Assembly: GCA_008360955.1 (NCBI GenBank)
Contig: LUCM01004875.1
Location: 12,618-76,617 of the forward strand
Length of the DNA: 64,000 bases
Direction of reading: 5' to 3'
DNA from: Fasciolopsis buskii
Taxonomy: Eukaryota > Platyhelminthes > Trematoda > Plagiorchiida > Fasciolidae
In this document: one piece after another, positions 37,591 to 48,775 of the stretch
Numbering within the stretch: the stretch's first letter is position 1
Layout of the letters: each line of letters starts with the position of its first letter
Made by a program: the position numbers and the translations under genes
The notes under the pieces: model-generated
What the model was told of the DNA's origin: nothing
Database searches by the model: none
The model's input: the letters and a program-made list of their open reading frames with translations, nothing else

Positions 37591-39399
37591 CTGCAATTCT
37601 GGTCAACAGGGAAGCTAGGCGGAATCGAGTACAATTACGGGGGGTAAATCAACATTTGTCAGGAAAACCGCTGAGGAGTTCACAAACTTATTTCTAGTGA
37701 AACCAGTAAAACATGTGGGCCAGATTCATACAGGAGAAATTCAAACAAACGCTGTGATGTCAGAATATATTAACAAGGGTTGGTGTTTATAGTTTGCTCC
37801 TTTATATCGCAAATTAAGGTAAAGTTGACGGAGAATGTGTGTACGCTGTATTCATCTGGACCAGTGAGTACAACCAAAGAACGTGTAGCTTTCAGGGCTA
37901 ATTACATTTACGACGAGCAATCTCATATACGTCCGTCAATGTTATAATGCGTTGCGTGGTTCAGTTTTTCACGAATTCACGTTCATATCAAGAGCGAATT
38001 GTCATGACTGATCTCGTCTATGGCCATTTACTTGCTTAGATGCGTCTAATGCTTGTCCAATGGCACGATCGTCATGAGCATCTCCTACCCTGGTTAAACC
38101 AGAGGCGAACCAGATAAATACACAGAAATGAATTAGAGTACTTAGTTGACACTGGGCATAAGGAGAATCCAAACGAGGCATTCAAGGTTACCTGTTATCA
38201 CCCTTAACAAATACAAGGACTTTCAGCAAAGCTTACCGTCTACTGCTAAAGCTATAGGCATCAGAAGATTAACCCCGATCTCTGTGCCCAAAAGTATTTC
38301 AGATTATTCGATTCTTGTTTGCCTATTAGACGTTTCTAAAATGCTATCTAAAATCGAATTTAGCTGTCTCTATCGGGATTCAGACATGTTGAAGTTCCGA
38401 TTAAATAAAATACTCGGTCGATTATAGCGCGTTCGAAGATTTGCCATGCTATCAGTCCCAAATTCCTAACTTTTATGTGATGAATCCATGGATCAGCATT
38501 ACCTTTAGTTCACCGTGAGTGACATTGGTTTCCACAATAAACTTATTTGAACATGAAAAGCAAAGAACTGACAGGATGCAAACATTTGGCAATCTCTACG
38601 AAAAATGCTTCCTAGGTTTTATTCGTAAATACAAACTAGAACACTTGTTCGGTAAATGCATTCATTTTATCGGATATTCAAGTTACAGTTATGTCTTTCG
38701 AAACAGGACAAATATAATTTCTTTACTCATCAGTGGCATCCTTTGTTAAGCGGGGTCCAACGATAAAGTTGCAATGGTTCTGTTTGGAACACATGCCAAG
38801 TTGCACCAAAACGAACAACGTAATGTGCAACATTTGTGGTCTGGATTTTCTGCATCAGTGAAGTTAGGGGTTAGAAAAAGTACGGTTTATATGTTTCCCG
38901 ATGTCGAGACATATGGCCGGGTTTTGAAAGTTCGCAAAACGCTGGTAATGATTTTACTTAAACACAATCACCAACCACCTGATAGTTTGAGAAAAATCTT
39001 TAACAGGAAAATCGAAGGCAACCGAAATATCTATTACATCATAACTATAGTTCATTTCTGTTCATCTTACTATCTGCGACTGAAGAAAAGGTTATTATTT
39101 CTTCGTACAACAGTACCAAATAAACATTGCCTCACAGGTCGCTTTCCAGATGGACGTGAAAAAATTAGAGTGCTCCAAGTGTCAGTGGAAATGTCAGTGT
39201 CTAATGTACCCACGATAAAACAGTAAATGGGTGTGGGAGTCTAACATGATGGCTCTTGAAAAAAGAGTCAAGTTACATTCAATCAATTTGCATCTAACTG
39301 CTTTGTTAACGTTAACAGATAGTTCTGAGAGTAATGCAATCGCACACATTTCCACAGACCAATCGCTTCAACATGCGTCACTTTCACATTCATTCGCGA
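37591..39399. other. Non-coding or unassigned DNA
   Basis: No gene recognised. Three plus-strand frames follow one another (38146-38427, 38519-38749, 38774-39226, the last 150 codons) but are in different frames. They show no known domain, signal peptide or coiled coil, and no good splice sites link them. The 150-codon frame is basic and contains FPDVETYGR; I cannot name it. Confidence 0.5.
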
Positions 39400-40221
39400 C
39401 TGATGGACTATCGCAGTCGACCCGGTCATATTCGTTTATCACAAACTGGCCCACGTTTTCCCTTTAACATGCTGCATGAGGTGACCATTTCCGGTTTATT
39501 CTGAATATAGCTTCCGCACTCGTGTACGACTGTTGTTTTAATTAGGCGCTGACCGGAGACAACACTAACTACGTCGATAGATGTCCAACAAATAGTGGTA
39601 TATAAAAGACTTCCAGGAAAGTCATTTCTAGAAATAATTTTCTGATAGGTCATCACACTAGCTTTTGCATTTGAAACTTTTTAATCTGGACGGGAATAAA
39701 TCAACAAGTTTTTCCAATGTTAAAATAGAACATACTTGTATTCGACTAAGTTCACTACCCGAACAACTCGAACACGAAATGCGGAGGAAAACGGCAACTT
39801 CTTCAAAAGGAATTCCAAGCTAGATTTTTGTACAATGCAGTGCTTCTGCAGTTAAATTTTATTCACACGAAACCTTAGACCAGAATCTAATGATAACCAG
39901 AGTACATTGGATATCGTGAAACGAGAATCTAATGGGCTACTCATCCAATGTACAATTAAAATAAAATTGTCAAACGTCGTAACAAACGAAATGCAAAATC
40001 GCCTCATGAACGAGCTAGTGAATTTTATGTCAAACTAACGCAGAAATGTACCGGAGAACACAAACAAAGCCCGTCAATAGTTACCGTTTCATCCAGAATT
40101 GGCCGTCTGGCCAGGAAAATTCACGCATAGGTTTCGCACATACTGTTGTCGGGAAAACCACATAAGTCGTTCCAGAAAACTACGGAATGATCAAATCTCA
40201 GTAGTTCCGAAAGGGTAAGGC

Positions 40222-40259
<38 letters not shown>
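39400..40259. repeat. Direct repeat, left copy, ends at assembly gap
   Basis: This stretch is repeated at 40346 onward with a constant offset of 946 bp. I compared several segments (starting at ctgatggacta, the blocks around 39481, 39661 and 40021, and the end aaagggtaaggcttt) and saw no difference. It ends in a (GT)n tract (40225-40259) that runs straight into the Ns. The small frames in it, such as 39426-39656 minus, recur identically in the right copy. This looks like the 3' end of one contig that overlaps the next. Confidence 0.95.
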
Positions 40260-40345
40260 NNNNNNNNNNNNNNNNNNNNNNNNNNNNNNNNNNNNNNNNN
40301 NNNNNNNNNNNNNNNNNNNNNNNNNNNNNNNNNNNNNNNNNNNNN
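40260..40345. other. Assembly gap (86 N)
   Basis: A run of 86 undetermined bases between a (GT)n tract on the left and the start of the right copy of the direct repeat. Translated frames through it are meaningless. Confidence 1.
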
Positions 40346-41167
40346 CTGATGGACTATCGCAGTCGACCCGGTCATATTCGTTTATCACAAACTGGCCCAC
40401 GTTTTCCCTTTAACATGCTGCATGAGGTGACCATTTCCGGTTTATTCTGAATATAGCTTCCGCACTCGTGTACGACTGTTGTTTTAATTAGGCGCTGACC
40501 GGAGACAACACTAACTACGTCGATAGATGTCCAACAAATAGTGGTATATAAAAGACTTCCAGGAAAGTCATTTCTAGAAATAATTTTCTGATAGGTCATC
40601 ACACTAGCTTTTGCATTTGAAACTTTTTAATCTGGACGGGAATAAATCAACAAGTTTTTCCAATGTTAAAATAGAACATACTTGTATTCGACTAAGTTCA
40701 CTACCCGAACAACTCGAACACGAAATGCGGAGGAAAACGGCAACTTCTTCAAAAGGAATTCCAAGCTAGATTTTTGTACAATGCAGTGCTTCTGCAGTTA
40801 AATTTTATTCACACGAAACCTTAGACCAGAATCTAATGATAACCAGAGTACATTGGATATCGTGAAACGAGAATCTAATGGGCTACTCATCCAATGTACA
40901 ATTAAAATAAAATTGTCAAACGTCGTAACAAACGAAATGCAAAATCGCCTCATGAACGAGCTAGTGAATTTTATGTCAAACTAACGCAGAAATGTACCGG
41001 AGAACACAAACAAAGCCCGTCAATAGTTACCGTTTCATCCAGAATTGGCCGTCTGGCCAGGAAAATTCACGCATAGGTTTCGCACATACTGTTGTCGGGA
41101 AAACCACATAAGTCGTTCCAGAAAACTACGGAATGATCAAATCTCAGTAGTTCCGAAAGGGTAAGGC

Positions 41168-41210
<43 letters not shown>
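40346..41210. repeat. Direct repeat, right copy, with (GT)20 tract
   Basis: Matches 39400-40259 base for base wherever compared, ending in (GT)20 at 41171-41210. It then continues into sequence not seen elsewhere (ggaagtggtcgcc). The left edge begins abruptly at the N run. In the left copy the same point (39400) is preceded by unique sequence, as expected for a contig that starts within its neighbour. Confidence 0.95.
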
Positions 41211-41212
<2 letters not shown>

Positions 41213-44055
41213 AAGTGGTCGCCACACCTAATGATATCCTATCTGCTGATAACAATTTCGTGCGAAAACGCACAGATATTTATGACTGTGGTAATGCAGT
41301 TACTCTCGCTGGGTGTGAGAAAACTATCCTTATTCCGATAGGCTGAGGCAGTTCATTTTCGTTTTACAACTTCCTTAGAGTATAACTGAGGTTTCCAACC
41401 CCCCTTGGGACACACCATTTGGTCACATTGCAGTTTGATGATTCGCTTTTTATAGAAATTTACGCTTCCTGTGATTTGGCCATGCAACAATGACCAAAAT
41501 TACTTACGAAATCCTTCTAGATCAAATCAAATTTTCATTGCATCACTGTCGTTTTACATCTTCCTATCGAAGTAAGCATGATCTGATCGATTGCTCTAAT
41601 GCGAACACGATACACGCACAGTCTTCGTGAAGAATTAAGTTCGCCGATTTGCTGTGAACCGATTCGAATGCTTTCGAATATCCTGTTGTGGTACAGCTTT
41701 GTTGCTAACCCCCTTTAGTCGACTGAATTTCACTCTGTCCTCAAAGCAACTAATTTTCTGTCTTATCGAAATTTGCCGACTAGAACAGTTTCCGGTCGAT
41801 GCAGACAAAAATACTAAATAATTCCCGCATCTCGTTGACATCTGAGCTAACCATTCTGTTATTTTAGCAGAATTTGTTTAAGATGAAATGGTCCAAAGCA
41901 AAAGTAAACACAAAGGTGAGCTCACGTTTCAGCGGCTTTCAAGGAAGATACATTGGTTTTTCTCGTCTATGGTCTGGGCAAAATTTGCGTATGAATTCTT
42001 CTTTTGGAATGGTCACTTTCGAACAAACCTGTAGGCTACGTGAATAATCCATTTTTGACACCAGGCGTGTTCACGTGTCATGACCTAATCCCATCCCGTT
42101 CTATCTCGTAGATTTCTAACGCGTCACGACTGTTTGCCGGGATCGGCGGAAACGAAATAGTAGCTGACTTTTCGGTATACTTGTTCCGTGAGTAAAAGAT
42201 AGAATCAATTCTTATTCCTCTACGGTGCATAATAAAGGGTAGGCAATTTATGAGACCGAAAACTTCGTCTACTGTCTGTTGCTTCACTTTTACCAAAGCC
42301 TGACTGAAATGTTATAAAGTAGAAGATTCTGACATTATCAGGTCAGTAATGTATGGTGAGGTCATAGTTCTTATTTTTGTCATCAAGGTTGGAGTTTAGA
42401 TTTAAAATATATTTGCACTGTGCACAAACGGAGATATTAGTTGTTCGAAGAGTTATTCGAACCTATCGCCCTGTTTCAGAAGGCGTTTTACAGTAAGATT
42501 TCCATTTGACGGAATGCCGACTATTGTAGCTAACGATAAACCCGTTGATATCTTTCACAATCGAACCGGGCTTTTTATTATGTGTTGTAAAAGTACGGCA
42601 TCAAGGAGTGTTGGAGAAGTTTCCTTGAACTATCCAAAGTTCAAGATACAAATCAGATTCCCATTCTGATGGAATGGCTGGTCGAAGTTTTTTCAGATGT
42701 GAAAAAGTTTGGTTTGTGCAGATCCCATCCCGGAATAAGAAAACTAGGCTTAGAAGTATTAAAATGTCCCACTTTGACACTGGAAAGGGAAATGGTCACT
42801 TTGATCAGTTCTCTTTCACAAATTCCCACAAATTGTTCACGCATAATACCAGTTATTCCGGGTTTAACAAGCTTATAATTAGTTTTTCCCACTACCACAA
42901 CCAAAAACAATTGGCATCATATTTGTGCCTGTGGTAGCATAAGCGCCGAAACGTTTTCGTGGACCGAGCAGGGCTCCGGTCACTATGTCCACTCTTGCCT
43001 ACCCCTTCACTGGGGTAACCTGTACCAACATATTCTCAGGGGCATGAGTGCAATCGGTCTAAATCGTTCTTGTGCATGGCAATTCGAGTATTTAGCTTTT
43101 GATGAATCTACTGGGAAAAGAGAAACAACCGTTAGAAGTAACTTGGATACAACATCGTGTTTGTAAATCAAGCATAGGTTAGCTAACGTAAGCAGTGCAT
43201 AGTGAATTCACCGCCTAAAATAAGGCTAACACTGAAACCAGTTACGGCATTTTACTGGCGCAGTACTGGAAAATAGTCAGTTGTTTGCTACCCTTCAAAC
43301 GAAACAAGGTGGTGACTCTGATCTCAATGGTGCATCGAAATCCGTGCGTTCGACAGCGTTGCTGAAAGAGACTGGAGGCCGTTTCTCTCTGACGTTAGCA
43401 GATGTGAAGCTGATATTTTGGACATCATATTGACTAAGAACATTCGCATAGAAGCTTGCAAATAGTGACGAATGGCAGTCTTGGGAACAAGCTGAGTAAA
43501 GCAGCTCTGAGGGAGGAAGGCGATAGCTTTCACAAACATTTTTTTGACTCGGCTCATTTTAAATATAATGAGCAGCCTTCAAGAATGTATAGCAATCACT
43601 GGCCAGAATATCTTCCAGGTCTAATTGTATTGCATTTCCAAAGTCCAAAGTCCACGTCACTAAGCAGGATGAACAAGAGCATCGTGAAGTGATAATTGCA
43701 GACGAGTTTTTGGGGTGTTTTTTGCTCGAAATCCTGAACTCTGAATCAGAAGAGCACACCAGTTAATTCGTCTTACTACACTGACTGTCCGAGATGGTTG
43801 TTTTAAAAATTAACACGTCTGAGTGCGTCGCACTTTGATACTCCATAGGTCCGGGCATTACCTTCTATCCCGGTGGATGGCTTCAGTCACCGTGATCTAT
43901 TCAAAATTTTGCTACAAAGCACTTGTGTCTGCTTCGTATGATGTCTAAGCGGATGTACAAACGTTGTCTGAAAATTACAGCTTACGTTTGCCACCTGTGT
44001 TTGTCGTAAGAAGCTTCTGGATTCTTCGCACAAACTATCGCATTATTCCAGTTAT
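41211..44055. other. Non-coding or unassigned DNA
   Basis: No gene recognised. Frames at 42078-42296 (minus), 42674-42937 (plus) and 43456-43692 (plus) show no motif. The segment from about 43800 to 44055 may contain unrecognisable 5' parts of the LINE that becomes clear at 44.06 kb. Confidence 0.5.
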
Positions 44056-44226
44056 TGACATTTCAGAGTCCATGATCAGAATTCAGCCACTTGATTCTGG
44101 TAGAATTCAAGTTTGTGAAGATTTTCACTTGAATTCAAATTCCCTCTTAGCAGCCTTATCGAAAATCGGTGATTTCTTCGTGACTAAACAAAGCAACCAG
44201 TTCTTACGATGCCAATCACACAACTG
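44056..44226 (+). pseudogene. LINE endonuclease domain, C-terminal end
   Basis: Within the frame 43964-44227, the last 50 residues (NSNSLLAALSKIGDFFVTKQ then NQFLRCQSHN) match the end of LINE apurinic-type endonucleases. There a helix ending in L..L...G.F..Q.V is followed by xPTRxR and a short loop. The LDLVFT and SDH motifs that should follow are not readable. The catalytic N-terminal half is not recognisable upstream. Confidence 0.55.
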
Positions 44227-44658
44227 ATGTATTGGTGTGCGAATAGTCTCCCGCTGCCAGCCGACTACCTATACGCCATTTTGGAAAACTGTCTAGACCT
44301 AAGTACTCCAAAACACTATCCATCCCCTGGTTCCAAACAATATAAGCTAATGTCTACGCAGCCTGAATTATGCAGGCTACGAGAAAAATTTAACAACACC
44401 AAATATTTCTTACTGCAGTTCCAGGCAAACCGCGTTGTATGCACCCTAAAGCGGTGCTCAGATTGCCCTCTTCGGCAACAAGAACTCAGTGTCAATAACA
44501 ACACTAATATACAGAAAATTTCGGCGGAGTTTATGAGGGGAAGAGACGCACAACTTCCCATCAAAATTTTGCCAGTCCTGCAATGCAAAACTTATCTGGA
44601 AGACCCTCTAGACGTGGCCGAAGCTTGTACCTCGATTTTTGCAGGCTTCAGTGACTAA
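44209..44658 (+). pseudogene. LINE linker between endonuclease and reverse transcriptase
   Basis: A 149-codon open frame, the longest intact piece of the element. Its C-terminal half reads like the connector of CR1-type LINEs: a basic FNNTKYFLLQFQANR segment, then PVLQCKTYLEDPLDVAEACT and a closing Phe-rich IFAGFSD. These fit the conserved D...A..L...F..VF lead-in to the reverse transcriptase. It stops at 44656-44658, before the polymerase domain. Confidence 0.6.
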
Positions 44659-44786
44659 CGGCAACACATGTCCCCTCATAATTCTGTCTCACCTAGCTGT
44701 GAACATGTGTCCACCATCAATTTCTACCCTTACGAAATCTCTTCTCACATTCGATAACAGGGAAACTCTTTACGGATGAAGACCGG

Positions 44787-45440
44787 ATGCTTTACCCTCG
44801 GCAGTTGTCACATTTGGAGGCCCTGATATCCTTATTCTTTTATCCAATTTATTTAAATAGTCCAGGAAGTACAGTTATTAGCCTTCTAATGAAAGACTTC
44901 TGTAACCACATCAGTCCACAAAAGGAGATTTCTAGCCACCTGCCAGTAAACCTCACCCCAGCAGTGTCGAGAATCATAGAAAGATTCATCAAAAAGGAAC
45001 TTATCGACCATCCACTCAGCAATGACCTCCAAGGCAAGGGTTAGCATGGCTTTTTGAAAAACCGATCCTGTGCAACATGTATGAATGATTTTTTGAATCT
45101 TGTAACCATGACTGCGGATGATGGTAAAGCAGTGATTGCGATCCCTCCGGATATGACTAAGGTGTTTAATCGGGTGTTGTATTCCCGTTCACTATCAAAA
45201 GTGAAGTCGTGCAGCACCACCGCTCCCTTTTACTCCTGGCTAACGTCTTACCTGACCTCACGTGGTCGGACTGTGAACGTTAACAATTTTTCTAAATTCC
45301 GGCGTACAACCTATGTGGTAATTCAAGGCAGTGCGCTAAGCCCCTAATGTTTTTTATGTAAGTAGACGACCTATTCTCTATAGTTCTACAATAGGACCCC
45401 CTTCTCCTTTGTTGGCGATGTAAAAATTCTCCACATTTTC
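44787..45440 (+). pseudogene. LINE reverse transcriptase domain, broken
   Basis: RNA-dependent DNA polymerase. In order: HLPVNLTPAVSRIIERFI (about 44937-44990, the RPISLTP..K..E block), then a TAG at 45042-45044 standing where the family has the Gln of QHGF, then HGFLKNRSC. Next comes PPDMTKVFNRV with the first catalytic Asp at 45150-45152 (the family's AFD is here VFN), then SWLTSYLTSRGRTVNVNNF and VIQGSALSP (45318-45344). A TAA at 45345 ends this frame. The following YVDDLFSIV-like block is read one base out of phase at 45344-45390. The frame is then regained for FVGDVKI, where the catalytic F/YxDD box has Gly in place of the first Asp (45414-45416). Confidence 0.85.
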
Positions 45441-46284
45441 GACCCAAGCGCTGCAGAAAAGAGAGCTCGACTTACACACACTGCGTTTTGGGGGAATAAG
45501 CTGGTTAATAAAGTCTACCCGAGAAGGGTTTTATTCTCACTTTCAAGAGTCTCGCTTCACCCAGCTCCCTTAGTCTTGGAGAAGAGCCGATACCCATTAG
45601 ATCAGAGGTACGTGACATGCGGTTACATTGGCCCCTGCCTCCAAATTTCCAGTGCATACTGGCCTACAAGCCGCCAAATCCAATAAGTTTATTGGACTGA
45701 TACATAGAATTTTCGTTTGTAAGAAATTAAGCTAATCACTTATACGACCTGTGGCAGACCACTATTAGAATAGGGTACTGTTGTGCAATAGAATAGCTAT
45801 TGGAAACGTGCAAGGATCCTTTACTAAGAGACTACTGGAAAACATTCCGAAACTCAATTATAAGCAGAGTCCATTTTGTTGAACCTGGAGCCTCTCTTGT
45901 TCCGCAGACTAAAATTAAATCCACTATTTTCTTCCTTCTCTAGTGAAACGTTAGCCGTGCGAGGCCTCCCCATTGTTAAGGGAATCTACTAAGAAGTGTA
46001 AGTCGCACTGTCCCCGTCCATTTTCCAAAAAAATCCGTCCAACTACTTTCTGGTCAAATACGCTTCCACCTAAAACAGGCGCTATTGAAAAGCTGCCATT
46101 ATTCATAAAACGGCTAAATAGCACCGTCGACATCTCCCAGATGGTCCTAAAATTAACCCCTATAGCTCACTGGACCGAGTGCACGAGATTGGTTTGGGAT
46201 TCTGAGCGACGCCCAGATTGTTTCTCACATTCTATTCCAGACCTTTGGAGCATTTTCGACGCACTTGTCCCTTTGTCCATGTAA
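45441..46284 (+). pseudogene. LINE polyprotein C-terminal region, broken
   Basis: Continuing in the frame of FVGD, DPSAAEKRARLTHT and the next 60 residues fit the region after the polymerase palm. Further blocks lie in different frames: CGRPLLE (about 45750), SFTKRLLENIPKLNYK (about 45820-45866), LFRRLKLNPLF (about 45899-45930) and then the open frame 45973-46284. That frame contains KLPLFIKRLNSTVDIS, the usual closing motif of this LINE type. Several indels separate the blocks. Confidence 0.7.
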
Positions 46285-46300
46285 TGAACAGCCAATAAAA

Positions 46301-46715
46301 TCTTATTCGCGTTTGTCGTTATTGCTGTTGTTGTTGTTGTTTTTCTCCTAGTGCAACTTGAATGGAGTTGTGTGCCAAGTGAATATGTCTGCCGTCCTTC
46401 CTACATAGGAGTCACTGTTTATAATACCAAATATGTCATCTCCGCGGTCCAGAAGATTCCTCGAGCAGTGGACAAGAAACTGTGAACAGTAGTGATCACG
46501 CTGTAACTCCCTATCGAATCAGATTGACTAAAAGAAAGTATTTGGACAGTTAGATTGTATTTTATTTGTTGGTTATTATGGCATTTTTTCTCATCCATGT
46601 TGGCAAACTGTCCACCCATCTTACGTATTCATTCCTTCACTTAAAACTTGCAACGCAGTGAAAAATGCTGCGGTAAATGGGGTTCATCTAGGCTGTCCAG
46701 GGCTCAGCGACGGTG

Positions 46716-46759
<44 letters not shown>

Positions 46760-48640
46760 TTACACAGAATGATATGGCTTATTTTTTAAATGGCATTCTC
46801 CAACGCTGCTCTAGGACATTTGCTAAAAGTGCCCCCCCCCGTGGAAATACCACCTCTTGACGGCATGGTTTTCGGTTAATCGGAAATGGGGCTTCGAAGA
46901 TTTTATCTGAATAAGAATACTTTTAGGTCCCTACGTGGGGTATTCATTCCCAATTCAGTGGTTTCGACGCGGTTACAAATAAAAACAATAATGTCTTTGG
47001 CTGGTCCGTTAATGATCGATGGTGTCACATCTAGAGAGAGAAAGAGACAGAGGTAACACTGTCATTTTAATATTTGGGCGTTTGATGCTATCCGTAAATT
47101 TGAAGAAGTCTTGGAGGCCGAATTTTACACGACTCTTGCGAAAGAGTTGCAAATTTGTTGACAGCATCTTAGCTGCTTCGTGACAGGGTGAGTTCGAAGC
47201 GCTCCGCTGACGATCACTTCTGGCTGTGCAAAATACTTTTCCAAGATACTCAAATAAATCACTGCAAATTAGCGTTGACAAATTTGTTTGCAGTTCGATG
47301 CCAATGAGTTGTGAGTGCTGCTCGTTTACTTGTTATAATGTCAATTGGTTTCTGCCAATTAGAAAATGAAGTCGACTATTCTTGTTGCGGACCCGTAATC
47401 CTCGACTCCTCCTAAGGTATTTTGGCGCCCGCTTTTTACACAATCAACTTCATCTATAGCTAACCTCCACGACCCATTGTCAGGTCCGCTTACTATGATA
47501 TAACTAATTTTCGGCATACTAATCTCACCTAATTGTTGCCAAGTCGTGAGGTCACTTCTACGACTGGAGTACTTGCAGTACTGATAGCAGTTGCCCACCA
47601 GAGTGGTTTTCAAGCCTTCTATTTCGTCTGCTGACTTAAGTAGCGAATTGGTTGTCTAAAAAAGCCATTCTTCAAACTGAACTTCCACTTCCTAGTTTAG
47701 TTAACCTTTATGATGAGAGCACACCAAATCTCCGAGGACGTTTGTTAATGAAGTACTTCTGTCTATGAATACATAGGTCTACTTGTCATTTGCACCGAAA
47801 AATGTTCCAGTCTTTGAAGTACTGCATCTGATACGAGTATTCTCAAAAAGGTACGCGACACTCTACCTGGCTGAAGAAACAACAAAAGACTCAGAACGCA
47901 GGACGTAATCCCTTAGCCGAGTACAAATCTCATCTTCGTGAATCCCTGCACCCTTCGCACATTTCGATTGCTGCATTTTCACTCAATCTCATCTTATTAA
48001 CATGGTTCCAGCACACCATCTCAACCGAACTGTGCATGCCCAGACGAAAAAGAACGTATGCAAATTTGCCATAACATAAAATCTACTCCATTAAACTCCC
48101 GAGTTATGTTCACAGATATAATGAGGTTTGCAAAGCATGGCATTTGTGAATCGAGTCAGATACTTGATCTATTTGATGCTTTTCACAATGGTCCCTATTA
48201 ATCTTCACTGCTTGCTACTATCCCCACTAGAAGAGCGATTGCCATTTTGTTGCAAACACTTTCTGGATTCCCATATTATTTGACTGAATGATTTGGTTGG
48301 CTTTTAGATATCTATTTTATGTTCTATATACCCGCTGTATTTTCACCACTGAATTGCGTGTAGACTTATGTTTTTGGGATCTTTCATTCAAAACCAGATA
48401 ATTTAGAATTCCCTTAGATATTTTGGTGTTTATAGTATGCCCCACTTACGGATGGGAAGTATAAGACCAGTATCGCGGTTATTGCTAGTCATCAGGTATT
48501 CGTGCCCGACACTCTCCTGCCTACCATCCTGGCACTTATAAACTCTTTTTGTTAGACTAGCACTAGAATCTCAACTAAATTGCTAGGAGATTGGCTGAAT
48601 GCTGATTGCGTATAAGAATCATACGAGGATTGGTCGAGTG
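46301..48640. other. Unassigned DNA after the LINE
   Basis: A GTT-rich stretch (about 46327-46342) and an ATA microsatellite (46716-46760) occur here. C9 lies at 46832-46840. Frames at 47009-47281 and 47359-47613 (both minus) have no recognised domain. No gene or RNA found. Confidence 0.55.
46716..46760. repeat. (ATA)n microsatellite
   Basis: About fourteen uninterrupted AAT/ATA units. Its distance from the LINE end (430 bp) makes it unlikely to be the LINE's own tail, though some LINE families do end in such repeats. Confidence 0.95.
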
Positions 48641-48654
48641 TTCCTTATCAGTTA

Positions 48655-48775
48655 AGCAAGACTATCATCCAAGAGACTACCGGACATGCACACGTGACGA
48701 GCGACAATAACCGCAAAACCGGCCGAGTATATCCGGGGAATTTCATTCGTCTACATGCAAAACAAATTATCGACA
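48655..48775 (+). repeat. Dispersed repeat family A, copy 2
   Basis: Matches copy 1 in order: taccgg, acatgcacacgtgacgag, cgacaataaccgcaaaaccgg, then aatttcattcgtctacatgc. The core at 48694-48722 differs from 35675-35703 at only a few positions. The 3' half of the family (ctcagcccaactgacaa block) is not found here, so the copy is truncated or interrupted. Confidence 0.7.

Larger units (their letters stand above)
44056..46300 (+). mobile_element. Degenerate CR1/Jockey-type LINE (non-LTR retrotransposon)
   Basis: A 5'-decayed LINE whose domains follow in the usual order on the plus strand: end of an apurinic-type endonuclease (to about 44215), linker (44209-44658), reverse transcriptase (about 44787-45440) and C-terminal region (to 46284). 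Such elements copy themselves by target-primed reverse transcription. This one carries several stops and frameshifts and a changed catalytic box, so it is dead. A possible polyadenylation signal (aataaa) lies at about 46295-46300, just past the last frame, followed by a TTG-rich stretch. It is a different family member from the LINE tail at 107-490. No target-site duplication was identified. Confidence 0.85.

Noticed and set aside
38146..39226. Three successive plus-strand frames as a multi-exon gene
   Set aside because: No domain, no consistent acceptor and donor sites between them, and each length is explicable by chance.
40121..40450. Open frames crossing the N run and GT tract
   Set aside because: They consist of undetermined residues and Cys-Val or Thr-His dipeptide repeats from the microsatellite.
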